Of a stretch of DNA of 64,000 bases, positions 52,997 through 60,449 are shown one piece after another. The stretch's first letter is position 1; every line of letters begins with the position of its first letter. The stretch covers positions 102,130-166,129 of the forward strand of contig CAYQES010000003.1 in the NCBI GenBank assembly GCA_964416595.1, given 5' to 3'. The translations under genes and the position numbers were made by a program. The notes beneath the pieces are model-generated. The model had not been told where the DNA came from. It worked only from the letters and a program-made list of their open reading frames with translations, and did not search any database. This DNA is from JAKFYM01 sp964416595. Lineage in GTDB: Bacteria; Bdellovibrionota; UBA1018; CAIPTA01.

Positions 52997-54254
52997 CGCT
53001 CCTCCGTTGGCTTCCCAAAAAATGCACCTGCTCAATTTCTTTATACGCTAAGGCCCTGGCTTCTGCCCTCGTCTCACCTAAAGCCGTAACCCCCAGCACC
53101 CGGCCTCCAGCTGTCACAAAATCTTCTCCCGCTTTTCCCACACCTGCAAAAAATATTTTTGCCTCCGGGCGAGATGGCAACCTAATTGTATCGCCCTTGC
53201 GCACTACTACGCCCTTCCCACCAGGATACCCATGGGCTGCCATTACCACATGCACGGCATGCTGATTTTTTTTCTCAGGGCCAGCCGACGGCATGCGCTC
53301 CAAGGCTCCCTCCCGGGCCGCTTGCAGCCAAGGCAAGAGATCCTCGGCGAGCAAGGGCAATAAAGCTTGGGTTTCTGGATCTCCGAATCTAGCATTAAAC
53401 TCTATAACTTTCGGTCCTGTGTTTGTGATCATCAAACCCACAAACACAATTCCCTTAAAAGGAGTTTTTCTATCGGCAAGGGCCGCGAGCAGAGGAACAA
53501 TCACTTTTTCTTGCACCAATTGCTCTGTGCCCTCAGGCAACCAATCGGCGGGAGAGTACGCTCCCATACCACCTGTATTGGGGCCCTGGTCGCCGTCACC
53601 AATCCGTTTATAATCACAAGCAAAACCTAGTGGCACGCCCCGCACGCCATCACAAAGAAAAAAAGCCGAAACTTCCCGGCCCAGTAAGCGCTCTTCCACC
53701 ACAATCCGCCGGCCCGCTTCTCCCATGGCGCCCGCTTCCAAAAAATCGCGAGCTGTTGCCAAAGCTTCTTCCCGGCTCTCGGCCACCACCACGCCTTTTC
53801 CTAAAGCTAAACCATCGGCTTTGATCACCCAGCCGGAACCCCAATCCACGGAGCGCAAAAACTTTTCCGCCTCACGAAAATCCGTGAAACTTTCAAAGCG
53901 AGCCGTGGGAATGGATTGCTCCTTCATTAATTCTTTGGAAAAGGCTTTAGAGTATTCGATACGGGCGGCGCTTTGAGTTGGACCAAAAGTGGCGATACCT
54001 CGGGCTTCTAAAAAATCCACTAAGCCATCAGCCAAGGCCTGATCTGGGCCAACCACCACAAAAGTAACTTTTTCTTTTTCACAGAAAGTTGCGATCCCTG
54101 GAAAATCTAAAGATCCTACGCAGCGTACTTTTTCTTCGAGAGATATTCCTGGATTGCCAGGAGTCACAAAAACCATCTCCACCTTTGGGCTTTCGGAAAG
54201 TTTCCAAGCCAAGGCATGTTCCCGGCCACCGCCCCCCACCACCAAAAGTCTCAC
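52983..54254 (-). CDS. purD: Phosphoribosylamine--glycine ligase
   Basis: Second step of IMP synthesis: joins glycine to phosphoribosylamine with ATP. 423 residues in the ATP-grasp family: 'LLVVGGGGREHALAWKL' at the N-terminus, 'GWVIKADGLALGKGVVVA' binding ATP, 'QGPNTGGMGAYSPA' and 'VIEFNARFGDPETQALLPLL'. The start is GTG at 54254, overlapping the purC stop by 4 bases (GTGA). Normal length. Confidence 0.95.
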   Translation of the reverse strand: MRLLVVGGGGREHALAWKLSESPKVEMVFVTPGNPGISLEEKVRCVGSLDFPGIATFCEKEKVTFVVVGPDQALADGLVDFLEARGIATFGPTQSAARIEYSKAFSKELMKEQSIPTARFESFTDFREAEKFLRSVDWGSGWVIKADGLALGKGVVVAESREEALATARDFLEAGAMGEAGRRIVVEERLLGREVSAFFLCDGVRGVPLGFACDYKRIGDGDQGPNTGGMGAYSPADWLPEGTEQLVQEKVIVPLLAALADRKTPFKGIVFVGLMITNTGPKVIEFNARFGDPETQALLPLLAEDLLPWLQAAREGALERMPSAGPEKKNQHAVHVVMAAHGYPGGKGVVVRKGDTIRLPSRPEAKIFFAGVGKAGEDFVTAGGRVLGVTALGETRAEARALAYKEIEQVHFLGSQRRSDVGQ

Positions 54255-55426
54255 ACGCCCTCCCGCATTTGCTGGCAGAGCGCTGTTACCGATGGCAAAT
54301 CACCGTACACAGGGCGTCCTAAAAAATCCTTGGCCAGGGCATCCACCAACACAGGATAGAGGGAGCGGGCGCATTCCAATTCTTTCGCGGGCAGTGGCAA
54401 GGGCTCTTGCCGTAGCTCTTCCACGCAGATTTTTTTCCAGTCTTTTAATCCACGTTCGTTGGCTAATTTTTTTGCCTTACCCACCGCCTCATACCAAGCG
54501 GTGCCACGGTATACTCTTCGCAAATATTCTTTGGAAAAGTGCACACCACCGGCACCTATGAGTCGCAATTCATCAGGGCCAATGGAATCCACCATCTGAA
54601 AGCTGCCCGTAGCACCAAAGGCAAATTCAAATTTTCCGTCCCAGAGCTCTAAACCCACAGCAGAAAAAATATCTTTTAAACGTAAAGCCGCGAGCAACGT
54701 AACGGCCACAAGATCGTCGATTTCTTCTGTGCTCAAGCCAGCAATGGACCTAGCTTCCTCTCGGGAAAGGAAACGATCCGTGGGTTCGAGCTTGGTGAAA
54801 AATTCCACCACAGGAAAAGGAAACCAATCTCCCGCTTCTGGCTTTTCCGGAAAACCAAAACTCAAGGCGTAATTTGGATCTTTATCCAAGCGCTCCAAAA
54901 AAGAACTACCAGCGGGAGCGCCGAAACGAAACACCACTTCTAGCGGCACCAAAGCTTTTGCTGGGCGATTTTTATAAGCCGAATAATCCCATTGCACTTT
55001 CCCATTCACCACAGAAGAAGTGGCCGGCGGCCGGCTCAAGGCGCACACAGCCAAACGGCGGGTGCGGCTGCCGGGAGACAATGCTTGGTTTTGTTCATCT
55101 ACGAGCCCCAAAGAATGATGGCACAAACCCTCTCGGCGAAAGCGGGCCCAGGCGGAAGAAGCCGTGATGCTATCCCGCCAGAATTTGGGGTACGCTTCGG
55201 AAATATGCCAGGAGAGCCAGGTGTCAGCGCGTTCCAATTGACGAAAAAAAAGATCCCCCAGGATCGCCAACGCCTCACCCTTGCCCGCCAACATGTCGGG
55301 CATCTCTCCCCAGTCGAAAATGGAATAGCGATCGGAAAAAGAAAACACATAGGGATCCTGCCCCGCCCGACCAAACACATCCTTCACGGAACCGGTGTAA
55401 AGGAGGGGTAAGCCACGATCAGGCAT
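54251..55426 (-). CDS. purC: SAICAR synthase, long variant
   Basis: Eighth step: ligates aspartate to CAIR. 391 residues, well above the ~240 of the common bacterial enzyme. Conserved elements: 'LYTGSVKDVFGRAGQ', 'FSFSDRYSIFDWGEMPDML' (usual 'DRISAFD' region), 'KALVPLEVVFRFGAPAGS' and 'SIGPDELRL'. Extra length is spread through the middle and a C-terminal helical tail. Start at 55426 (MPDRGLPLLYTG); the open frame to 55474 overlaps purE and is not used. Overlaps the purE end by 8 bases. Confidence 0.9.
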   Translation of the reverse strand: MPDRGLPLLYTGSVKDVFGRAGQDPYVFSFSDRYSIFDWGEMPDMLAGKGEALAILGDLFFRQLERADTWLSWHISEAYPKFWRDSITASSAWARFRREGLCHHSLGLVDEQNQALSPGSRTRRLAVCALSRPPATSSVVNGKVQWDYSAYKNRPAKALVPLEVVFRFGAPAGSSFLERLDKDPNYALSFGFPEKPEAGDWFPFPVVEFFTKLEPTDRFLSREEARSIAGLSTEEIDDLVAVTLLAALRLKDIFSAVGLELWDGKFEFAFGATGSFQMVDSIGPDELRLIGAGGVHFSKEYLRRVYRGTAWYEAVGKAKKLANERGLKDWKKICVEELRQEPLPLPAKELECARSLYPVLVDALAKDFLGRPVYGDLPSVTALCQQMREGV

Positions 55427-56246
55427 GGATATAGCCTTTTTTAGCATTCGTGAGGAAAGCAGAGTGGGAGCCACTATTGGCCATTTGCAATGCGGCTAGC
55501 ATGGCGTTGCCCACATTGTTGATGCCGCACCATAATCCGTTCGGCACCGAATGGATCCGGCGAATCACCATGAGTGCCGCATCCGCATCCCGGTACGCTT
55601 GCTCGCCTAGCACCGGCACATAGAGGCGGAGTTCATCGGAATTTTTCGCTGGCGGCGCGTAGGGCAAGGGCGCTTCGGGATCCGTTTCGCTAATATCCAC
55701 CAAGCAAATATTCAGAGCATTCTCCACGGGCCGATCGGTGAGATTTAAAGTGATGTGGGTTTTGTCCACAATCTTCTCCGCCCGATCCAAAAGCATTTTA
55801 AAGTGTGAAGCATTTCGGCGGGCCCGATCATAAATTAAATGAAATTTATCGAAGGTGAATTTAAGATCCAATCGTTCCCAGCGCCCCAAGGCTTCCACCA
55901 CGGAACCATACTGATCGGGAGCCGAGCACAGCACCGGAATACCAAAGGGCATTTGGGAAATGGAGAAGTAAGCGTCCACTCCACCCACGGCCGCGGCGCA
56001 AGGAATGCCAAACACAGGAATCAATAATTTCGACGCCAAAATCCCCGGCAAATGCGCAGCTAAACCAGCCCCCGCCACCACGGCCTGGGCGTCGATCCCA
56101 ACTAACTCTTTATCCAAGAGCTCGGGACTGCGGTGCACGGAAATCATACGAAAATCCACTTCGTGCCCTTCATGCAGCAAGCGACTCTTCAAGGGTTCAT
56201 AGATATTGGCGTCAGATTTACTACCGAAGATCACAAGAACTTTCAT
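55419..56246 (-). CDS. purE: PurE-type AIR carboxylase/mutase with ~100-residue insertion
   Basis: 275 residues against the usual ~160. The N-terminal part is clear PurE: 'VLVIFGSKSDANIYEPL', 'FRMISVHRSPE', 'VVAGAGLAAHLPGILASKL', 'GGVDAYFSISQMPFGIPV'. The terminal helix that normally follows ('GAKNAALLA'-like) appears only at the C-terminus as 'LWCGINNVGNAMLAALQMAN', so ~110 residues of unfamiliar sequence ('FTFDKFHLIYDRARRN', 'ENALNICLVDISETDPEA') separate the two. No purK is present in the window, so whether it takes N5-CAIR (class I) or CO2 with AIR (class II) is open. Start ATG 56246 overlaps purF as ATGA. Confidence 0.88.
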   Translation of the reverse strand: MKVLVIFGSKSDANIYEPLKSRLLHEGHEVDFRMISVHRSPELLDKELVGIDAQAVVAGAGLAAHLPGILASKLLIPVFGIPCAAAVGGVDAYFSISQMPFGIPVLCSAPDQYGSVVEALGRWERLDLKFTFDKFHLIYDRARRNASHFKMLLDRAEKIVDKTHITLNLTDRPVENALNICLVDISETDPEAPLPYAPPAKNSDELRLYVPVLGEQAYRDADAALMVIRRIHSVPNGLWCGINNVGNAMLAALQMANSGSHSAFLTNAKKGYIHA

Positions 56247-57727
56247 TTCCTCTGCCCCTTTCGTCGCTCCTGGAAGGCAAGGCCCGCAGAAATATCCGTA
56301 GGATATTTTCCATCCAAGCAAGCCATGCATAAACTCTTTAGGCCAATCGCTTCTTTTAAACTTTCTTGGTCGAGATAAATTACTTGGTCCGCGTTTAAGG
56401 CTTGGGCGATATCCTTTTCATCTCGTCCCGTGGCGATCAATTCCGCAGGATTTGGAAAATCAATGCCGTAGTAACAAGGGTGGCGGATCGGCGAACAAGT
56501 GCTCACAAAATATACTTCTTTGGCCCCCGCCCGGCGCACAAGATCCACGAGGCGCTTCGAGGTGGTGCCACGCACGATGCTATCGTCCACGAGCAAAACA
56601 TTTTTGCCTTTGATCTCGCTCGTTACGGGGTTCAGTTTTAAATCCACCGCCTTGGTGCGCTTCTCCGGAGTGTTGAGGATAAAACTCCGCTGGATATAGC
56701 GGTTCTTAATTAAAACCTCTCGATAGGGCAGATCTAATTCCTCGGCCAAAGAGATCGCGGCGATGCGGGAGGTTTCCGGCACAGGCACCACAATATCCGG
56801 GCGCATGCGTCCGTCAGCCACATAGGGTTTTATTTTTTGCGCGAGGCCTTTTCCGAGAGCCAGGCGTGCATTGTAAACAGGCTTGCCCTCTAAAATACTT
56901 TCGGCCCCGGCGAAATACACCCACTCAAACATGCAGGGCGTAGGCTCCTGAGCTTGGGGTAAAACTTTCCGTTGGAGATTGCCTGCCATATCCACGAACA
57001 CAAGCTCGCCCGCTTTTAGATCGCCCACCACTTCGTAGCCCAAGAAAGAAAGTAAAATCATTTCGGAGCTCACGCAGTACGCGGCCTTTTTCACTAACGA
57101 ACCGTCAGGCGCTTTCACCATGGCTTCCCTGCGCCCGAGAATGAGGGGGCGAATGCCTTTTGGATCCCGGAAAGCAAACATGCCCTGGCCCGCGATTATG
57201 GAAACCACGGAATAGCCACCCAAGGCCTTTTCCATCACCTTGCCCACGGCGCGTTCCAGTTGCTCAAAGCGAATTTTGTCGCCCGCGCCACTTTCCAGCA
57301 GAGCTTCGGCAAATAAATTTTGGATCACCTCGAGATCGTTGTTTGTGAGCGGCATCCGGTGACGCTCAGTTTTCAAGCGCTCTACCAACTCGTAGTAATT
57401 CACGAGGTTGCCATTATGGGCCATGCCGATTCCATAAGGATAGTTTAGTACGAGGGGTTGGATGTCGTGTTTGTTGTCGCTATTGCCAACCGTGGAATAA
57501 CGGGTGTGACCAATCGCCATGCGCCCGGGCAAGCGATTCACAATCTCTTCGTTGAAAACGCTTTCCACTAAACCGTTGTCTTTGAATAAATGAAAGCCGG
57601 GGCCTTCCCGCTCGTCGAAAGATAAAATTCCCGCGGCGTCCTGGCCCCGATGCTGGAGCGTGAATAAGCCCAGAAACACTTCCTTCGCTGCCTCTTCAGG
57701 ACCAATGATTCCTACGACTCCACACAT
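56243..57727 (-). CDS. purF: Amidophosphoribosyltransferase
   Basis: First committed step of purine synthesis: PRPP plus glutamine to phosphoribosylamine. 494 residues. Start at 57727 places the N-terminal nucleophile Cys right after Met ('MCGVVGIIGPEE'), as catalysis requires, so an in-frame TTG at 57736 is rejected and there is no propeptide. The PRPP site is 'NVLLVDDSIVRGTTSKRLV'. Cysteines in 'CMFEWVYFA', 'STCSPIRHPCYYG' and 'SLCMACLDGKYP' fit the Fe-S form known from Bacillus. First gene of the eight-gene cluster; divergent from the matrixin gene. Confidence 0.96.
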   Translation of the reverse strand: MCGVVGIIGPEEAAKEVFLGLFTLQHRGQDAAGILSFDEREGPGFHLFKDNGLVESVFNEEIVNRLPGRMAIGHTRYSTVGNSDNKHDIQPLVLNYPYGIGMAHNGNLVNYYELVERLKTERHRMPLTNNDLEVIQNLFAEALLESGAGDKIRFEQLERAVGKVMEKALGGYSVVSIIAGQGMFAFRDPKGIRPLILGRREAMVKAPDGSLVKKAAYCVSSEMILLSFLGYEVVGDLKAGELVFVDMAGNLQRKVLPQAQEPTPCMFEWVYFAGAESILEGKPVYNARLALGKGLAQKIKPYVADGRMRPDIVVPVPETSRIAAISLAEELDLPYREVLIKNRYIQRSFILNTPEKRTKAVDLKLNPVTSEIKGKNVLLVDDSIVRGTTSKRLVDLVRRAGAKEVYFVSTCSPIRHPCYYGIDFPNPAELIATGRDEKDIAQALNADQVIYLDQESLKEAIGLKSLCMACLDGKYPTDISAGLAFQERRKGQRK

Positions 57728-57896
57728 GGCAATCAATATGGCAAAGCCATAGACCCGAGTAAAGGAAAGTGCCTAAATTTAAGACGCTTTTCCTGACTTT
57801 ATGCAGAGAGCCAGACTTTCTTGCCCCAATCGCTCCCCCTAAATCAATGAATGCTTTGAAATTATTGATGTTTTTATACTTTCCCCACACCTAAAC

Positions 57897-57912
57897 TGGC
57901 ATTCCCCTTGCG
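57897..57912 (+). promoter_or_regulatory. Sigma-54 promoter upstream of the matrixin-like gene
   Basis: TGGCATTCCCCTTGCG matches the sigma-54 consensus with GG and GC exactly 10 bases apart, and differs from the lpxC site at 17652 at only two positions. The predicted start, near 57923, lies almost on the ATG at 57925, implying a leaderless message or a later start codon. Confidence 0.6.
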
Positions 57913-57924
57913 ATATCCCTACCC

Positions 57925-58530
57925 ATGATTCGGCCACTCTTATTGTTATGCCTCCTTTTCCTTTCAGCCTGCGGGAAAGACACTCAACATTCCTCCGCCA
58001 ATTTAGGCTCCGGCCAGCTGCGTTGGCAGAGCCTCCCCGTGGCCGTGCAAGTGGATTCCACCCTTTTAGCCGACGCCCAAGCCACCGCCGATTTACAGGA
58101 CGCTTTCGCTTTCTGGGAAAACAAAGCGGGCCGCCCCCTCTTTATCCTCTCGAGCTCCTGGGATCACAACCAAGCCCCCTATGCTGGCCCGATTGAAAGC
58201 CCCACGGAAATTCTTATGACCGGGATCTATCTGCAAAATCCCTGGCCGTTCGACAGCAATATCGCCGGCAAAACCATAATTCGTTCTTCCTCCGGACAAG
58301 TAGAAAACGCGGTGATCTTACTCAATGGCGAATGGAATCTTTGCGGCGGCAATTGCCTAGATTCCACGGGTTTAAGTCGCCGTAAACTTATGGCCCACGA
58401 AATGGGACACTTCCTAGGCCTCGCCCATGAAAACGACCCACAAAACATTATGTACCCAGAAGTGCTCCCCGGAGCTTCCTTAGATAACCTGCAGGTGAAT
58501 ATGGAAATCCTGCAGCAAGTAACGAATTGA
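57925..58530 (+). CDS. Matrixin-like zinc metallopeptidase, predicted lipoprotein
   Basis: 201 residues. Lipoprotein signal 'LLLLCLLFLSACGK' with Cys16 as lipidation site. The metzincin zinc motif HEMGHFLGLAHE begins at residue 158 and the Met-turn follows as 'NIMYPEV' (Met176), both complete, so it should be an active peptidase anchored to a membrane. The N-terminal part ('WQSLPVAVQVDST', 'FAFWENKAGRPLF') fits the matrixin fold. A sigma-54 promoter ends 13 bases before the ATG and no ribosome site is visible. An IS element is inserted immediately after its stop codon without changing the coding sequence. Confidence 0.87.
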   Translation: MIRPLLLLCLLFLSACGKDTQHSSANLGSGQLRWQSLPVAVQVDSTLLADAQATADLQDAFAFWENKAGRPLFILSSSWDHNQAPYAGPIESPTEILMTGIYLQNPWPFDSNIAGKTIIRSSSGQVENAVILLNGEWNLCGGNCLDSTGLSRRKLMAHEMGHFLGLAHENDPQNIMYPEVLPGASLDNLQVNMEILQQVTN

Positions 58531-58567
58531 CCCCAAACTGCCCCCTTTAATTGTTGCTGGCAAAAAA

Positions 58568-58583
58568 TGGCTGAGCAATTGCA
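58568..58583 (+). promoter_or_regulatory. Possible sigma-54-like site inside the IS, upstream of its transposase
   Basis: TGGCTGAGCAATTGCA keeps TGGC, TTGCA and the 10-base GG-GC spacing. It lies 16 bases before the transposase ATG, a spacing like that of the two stronger sites in this window. Weaker than those sites, so possibly chance. Confidence 0.3.
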
Positions 58584-58598
58584 GTAGCCAGCGTCACT

Positions 58599-59468
58599 AT
58601 GACGCCATACTGCTTTAAATGTGAAACGAGCCATAAACCCTTGTCGAAAATCGTACGTTTTGGATCCTATTTTCGAACATCAGATTCAAAATTAGTTCAA
58701 AGATTCAGATGTAAGCAGTGCCACACTACATTCACTTGCGACACGCACAGCTGGCACTATCGCCAGAGAGAGCGCCGTAAATATCAGTTGATAGGTAAAA
58801 TTCTTGCTTCTACTGGTTCACAAAGAAGAACGGCCAAAATCTTACGTTTGAACGTAAAGACAGTAGAAAGAAAATTTGTCATGTTGTCGCTGGAAGCAGA
58901 ATTTGAGTTTAAAAAAGAAAACTTTCAAAAACCAAAAGCCCAAATCGTTGAATTTGATGACCTAGAAACCTTTGAACACACCAAATGTAAGCCGCTCTCT
59001 GTCACCCTTGCTGTAGAGCACAAGACGAGAAGAATCTTAGGATTAGAAGTTTCTTCCATGCCCGCTAAGGGTCTATTGGTAAAAAAGGCTAAGAAGTATG
59101 GTTTTAGACATGACGAGCGTTCTTTAGGCAGAGAAAGGCTTTTTAAATCGATTCAGCCATTAGTGGCACAAGGGGCCGAGATAAGGTCGGATAGTAATCC
59201 TCACTATCCAAAAGATGTGAAACGGTTTTTTCCACTCTCCAAGCATAAACAATATGAAGGCAAAAGAGGCTCATCTGGTGGGCAAGGAGAGTTAAAGAAG
59301 GTGCCTTTTGATCCACTCTTTAGCTTGAACCATACCTGCGCCATGTTGAGAGCCAATGTAAATCGATTGATCAGAAAAACTTGGTGCACCACCAAAAGAG
59401 CCGACCGCTTAAGAGCGCACCTTATTTTATATGCAAACTTCCATAATTTTGAGCTTCTTCCCCCCTAG
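58599..59468 (+). CDS. IS1-like single-ORF transposase
   Basis: 289 residues. N-terminal zinc ribbon with Cys5/Cys8 and Cys38/Cys41 ('CFKC', 'CKQC'), a helix-turn-helix ('GSQRRTAKILRLNVKTVERK'), then a DDE-type core: 'IVEFDDLETFEHT', 'LSVTLAVEHKTRRILGLEV', 'IRSDSNPHYPKDVK' and 'SLNHTCAMLRANVNRLIRKT'. The last segment aligns by eye with the IS1 stretch 'IERNNLNLR', but the catalytic Glu position is Asn here, so either this branch uses another residue or activity is altered. Frame is intact and lies inside the 21-bp inverted repeats. Confidence 0.85.
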   Translation: MTPYCFKCETSHKPLSKIVRFGSYFRTSDSKLVQRFRCKQCHTTFTCDTHSWHYRQRERRKYQLIGKILASTGSQRRTAKILRLNVKTVERKFVMLSLEAEFEFKKENFQKPKAQIVEFDDLETFEHTKCKPLSVTLAVEHKTRRILGLEVSSMPAKGLLVKKAKKYGFRHDERSLGRERLFKSIQPLVAQGAEIRSDSNPHYPKDVKRFFPLSKHKQYEGKRGSSGGQGELKKVPFDPLFSLNHTCAMLRANVNRLIRKTWCTTKRADRLRAHLILYANFHNFELLPP

Positions 59469-59533
59469 TATCAACAATTAAAGGGGGCAGTTCGAATTGA
59501 CCCACCCCCCTTCCCCATAGTACGTAATGGGAA

Positions 59534-60439
59534 ATGAAAAACATTCTTGCTGTTGGTTCCCTGGCGTTCGACACCGTTTCCACCCCTGCCGGTAAGGCAG
59601 AAAAAGTGCTGGGCGGTTCCCTCAACTATTTTTCTCTCTCGGCGAGCTTCTTTACGGAGCTGCAGTTGGTGGGAGTGGTGGGAGAAGATTTCCCCAAAAG
59701 CCATTTGGAATTTTTAGCTTCCCGCAAAATCAATATCGAGGGCGTTTCCATGGTGAAAGGTAAAACTTTCCATTGGACAGGGGAATACGGCAAAGACCTA
59801 AACGAAGCCATCACACTTTCGACCCAGCTCAATGTGTTTGAACATTTCAATCCGCAGTTGCCCGAAAAATACAAAGACGCTGAATATGTTTTCCTAGGAA
59901 ACATCGCCCCCGAGTTGCAGCTCAGCGTTCTCGATCAAGTGCGCAAACCCAAACTCATCGCCATGGACAGCATGAATTTCTGGATCAGCGGCTGCCGGGA
60001 TGCCCTTCTAAAAGTGCTCCCCCGCATCCATCTCCTCACCATCAACGAGGGCGAAGCTAAATTATTGGCCGAAGAAAGCAATGTGGTATTGGCCGCCGAA
60101 AAAATCCTCACCATGGGTCCAAAATGCGTGGTGATCAAACGGGGCGAATACGGATCCTTCTTGTTTCTCGGCAACGAAATTTTCTCGGCTCCTGCCGTAC
60201 CGATCCGGAAAGTGGTGGATCCTACTGGCGCCGGTGACACTTTCGCCGGCGGCTTAATGGGCTATTTAGCTGCCCAAGGCGCAGGCTTAGACATGAAGGT
60301 TTTACGCCAAGCTGTATTGCACGGATCTGTGATGGCGAGTTTTACCGTGGAAGATTTTTCTTTCCACCGCCTGCAACGGCTCGAAAAAAGCGAAATCCAA
60401 AAACGCTACCAGTACCTTCACGACACTATGAAGGTGTAA
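59534..60439 (+). CDS. PfkB-family carbohydrate kinase
   Basis: 301 residues in the ribokinase fold. Start 'NILAVGSLAFDTV', substrate-side 'VLGGSLNYFSLSASFF', and the C-terminal PfkB signature 'VVDPTGAGDTFAGGLMGYL', with the catalytic Asp in GAGD. The substrate (sugar or nucleoside) cannot be told from sequence. Lies 41 bases downstream of the IS right end, so the insertion may have separated it from its original promoter. recO begins about 10 bases after its stop. Confidence 0.92.
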   Translation: MKNILAVGSLAFDTVSTPAGKAEKVLGGSLNYFSLSASFFTELQLVGVVGEDFPKSHLEFLASRKINIEGVSMVKGKTFHWTGEYGKDLNEAITLSTQLNVFEHFNPQLPEKYKDAEYVFLGNIAPELQLSVLDQVRKPKLIAMDSMNFWISGCRDALLKVLPRIHLLTINEGEAKLLAEESNVVLAAEKILTMGPKCVVIKRGEYGSFLFLGNEIFSAPAVPIRKVVDPTGAGDTFAGGLMGYLAAQGAGLDMKVLRQAVLHGSVMASFTVEDFSFHRLQRLEKSEIQKRYQYLHDTMKV

Positions 60440-60449
60440 CGGGGGCTTT

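Larger units (their letters stand above)
58536..59492 (+). mobile_element. 957-bp insertion sequence with perfect 21-bp terminal inverted repeats
   Basis: Left end 58536-58556 and right end 59472-59492 are exact reverse complements over 21 bases, beginning AACTGCCCCC. They enclose a single transposase gene that fills most of the interval. Perfect repeats, an intact reading frame and a flanking direct repeat all indicate a recent insertion. The single zinc-ribbon/DDE-type gene and the overall size resemble single-ORF members of the IS1 group; family assignment is tentative. Confidence 0.88.
58523..59503. repeat. 11-bp direct repeats flanking the IS element (target duplication)
   Basis: CGAATTGACCC occurs at 58523-58533 and 59493-59503, outside the two ends of the IS. 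The right copy abuts the inverted repeat; the left copy is 2 bases away. The left copy contains the matrixin stop codon. Length is at the upper end of target duplications for IS1-like elements. Confidence 0.75.

Noticed and set aside
57728..57924. Possible purine riboswitch or regulatory RNA upstream of purF
   Set aside because: The 197-bp gap shows no recognisable purine-aptamer core or strong terminator/antiterminator pair on the minus strand.
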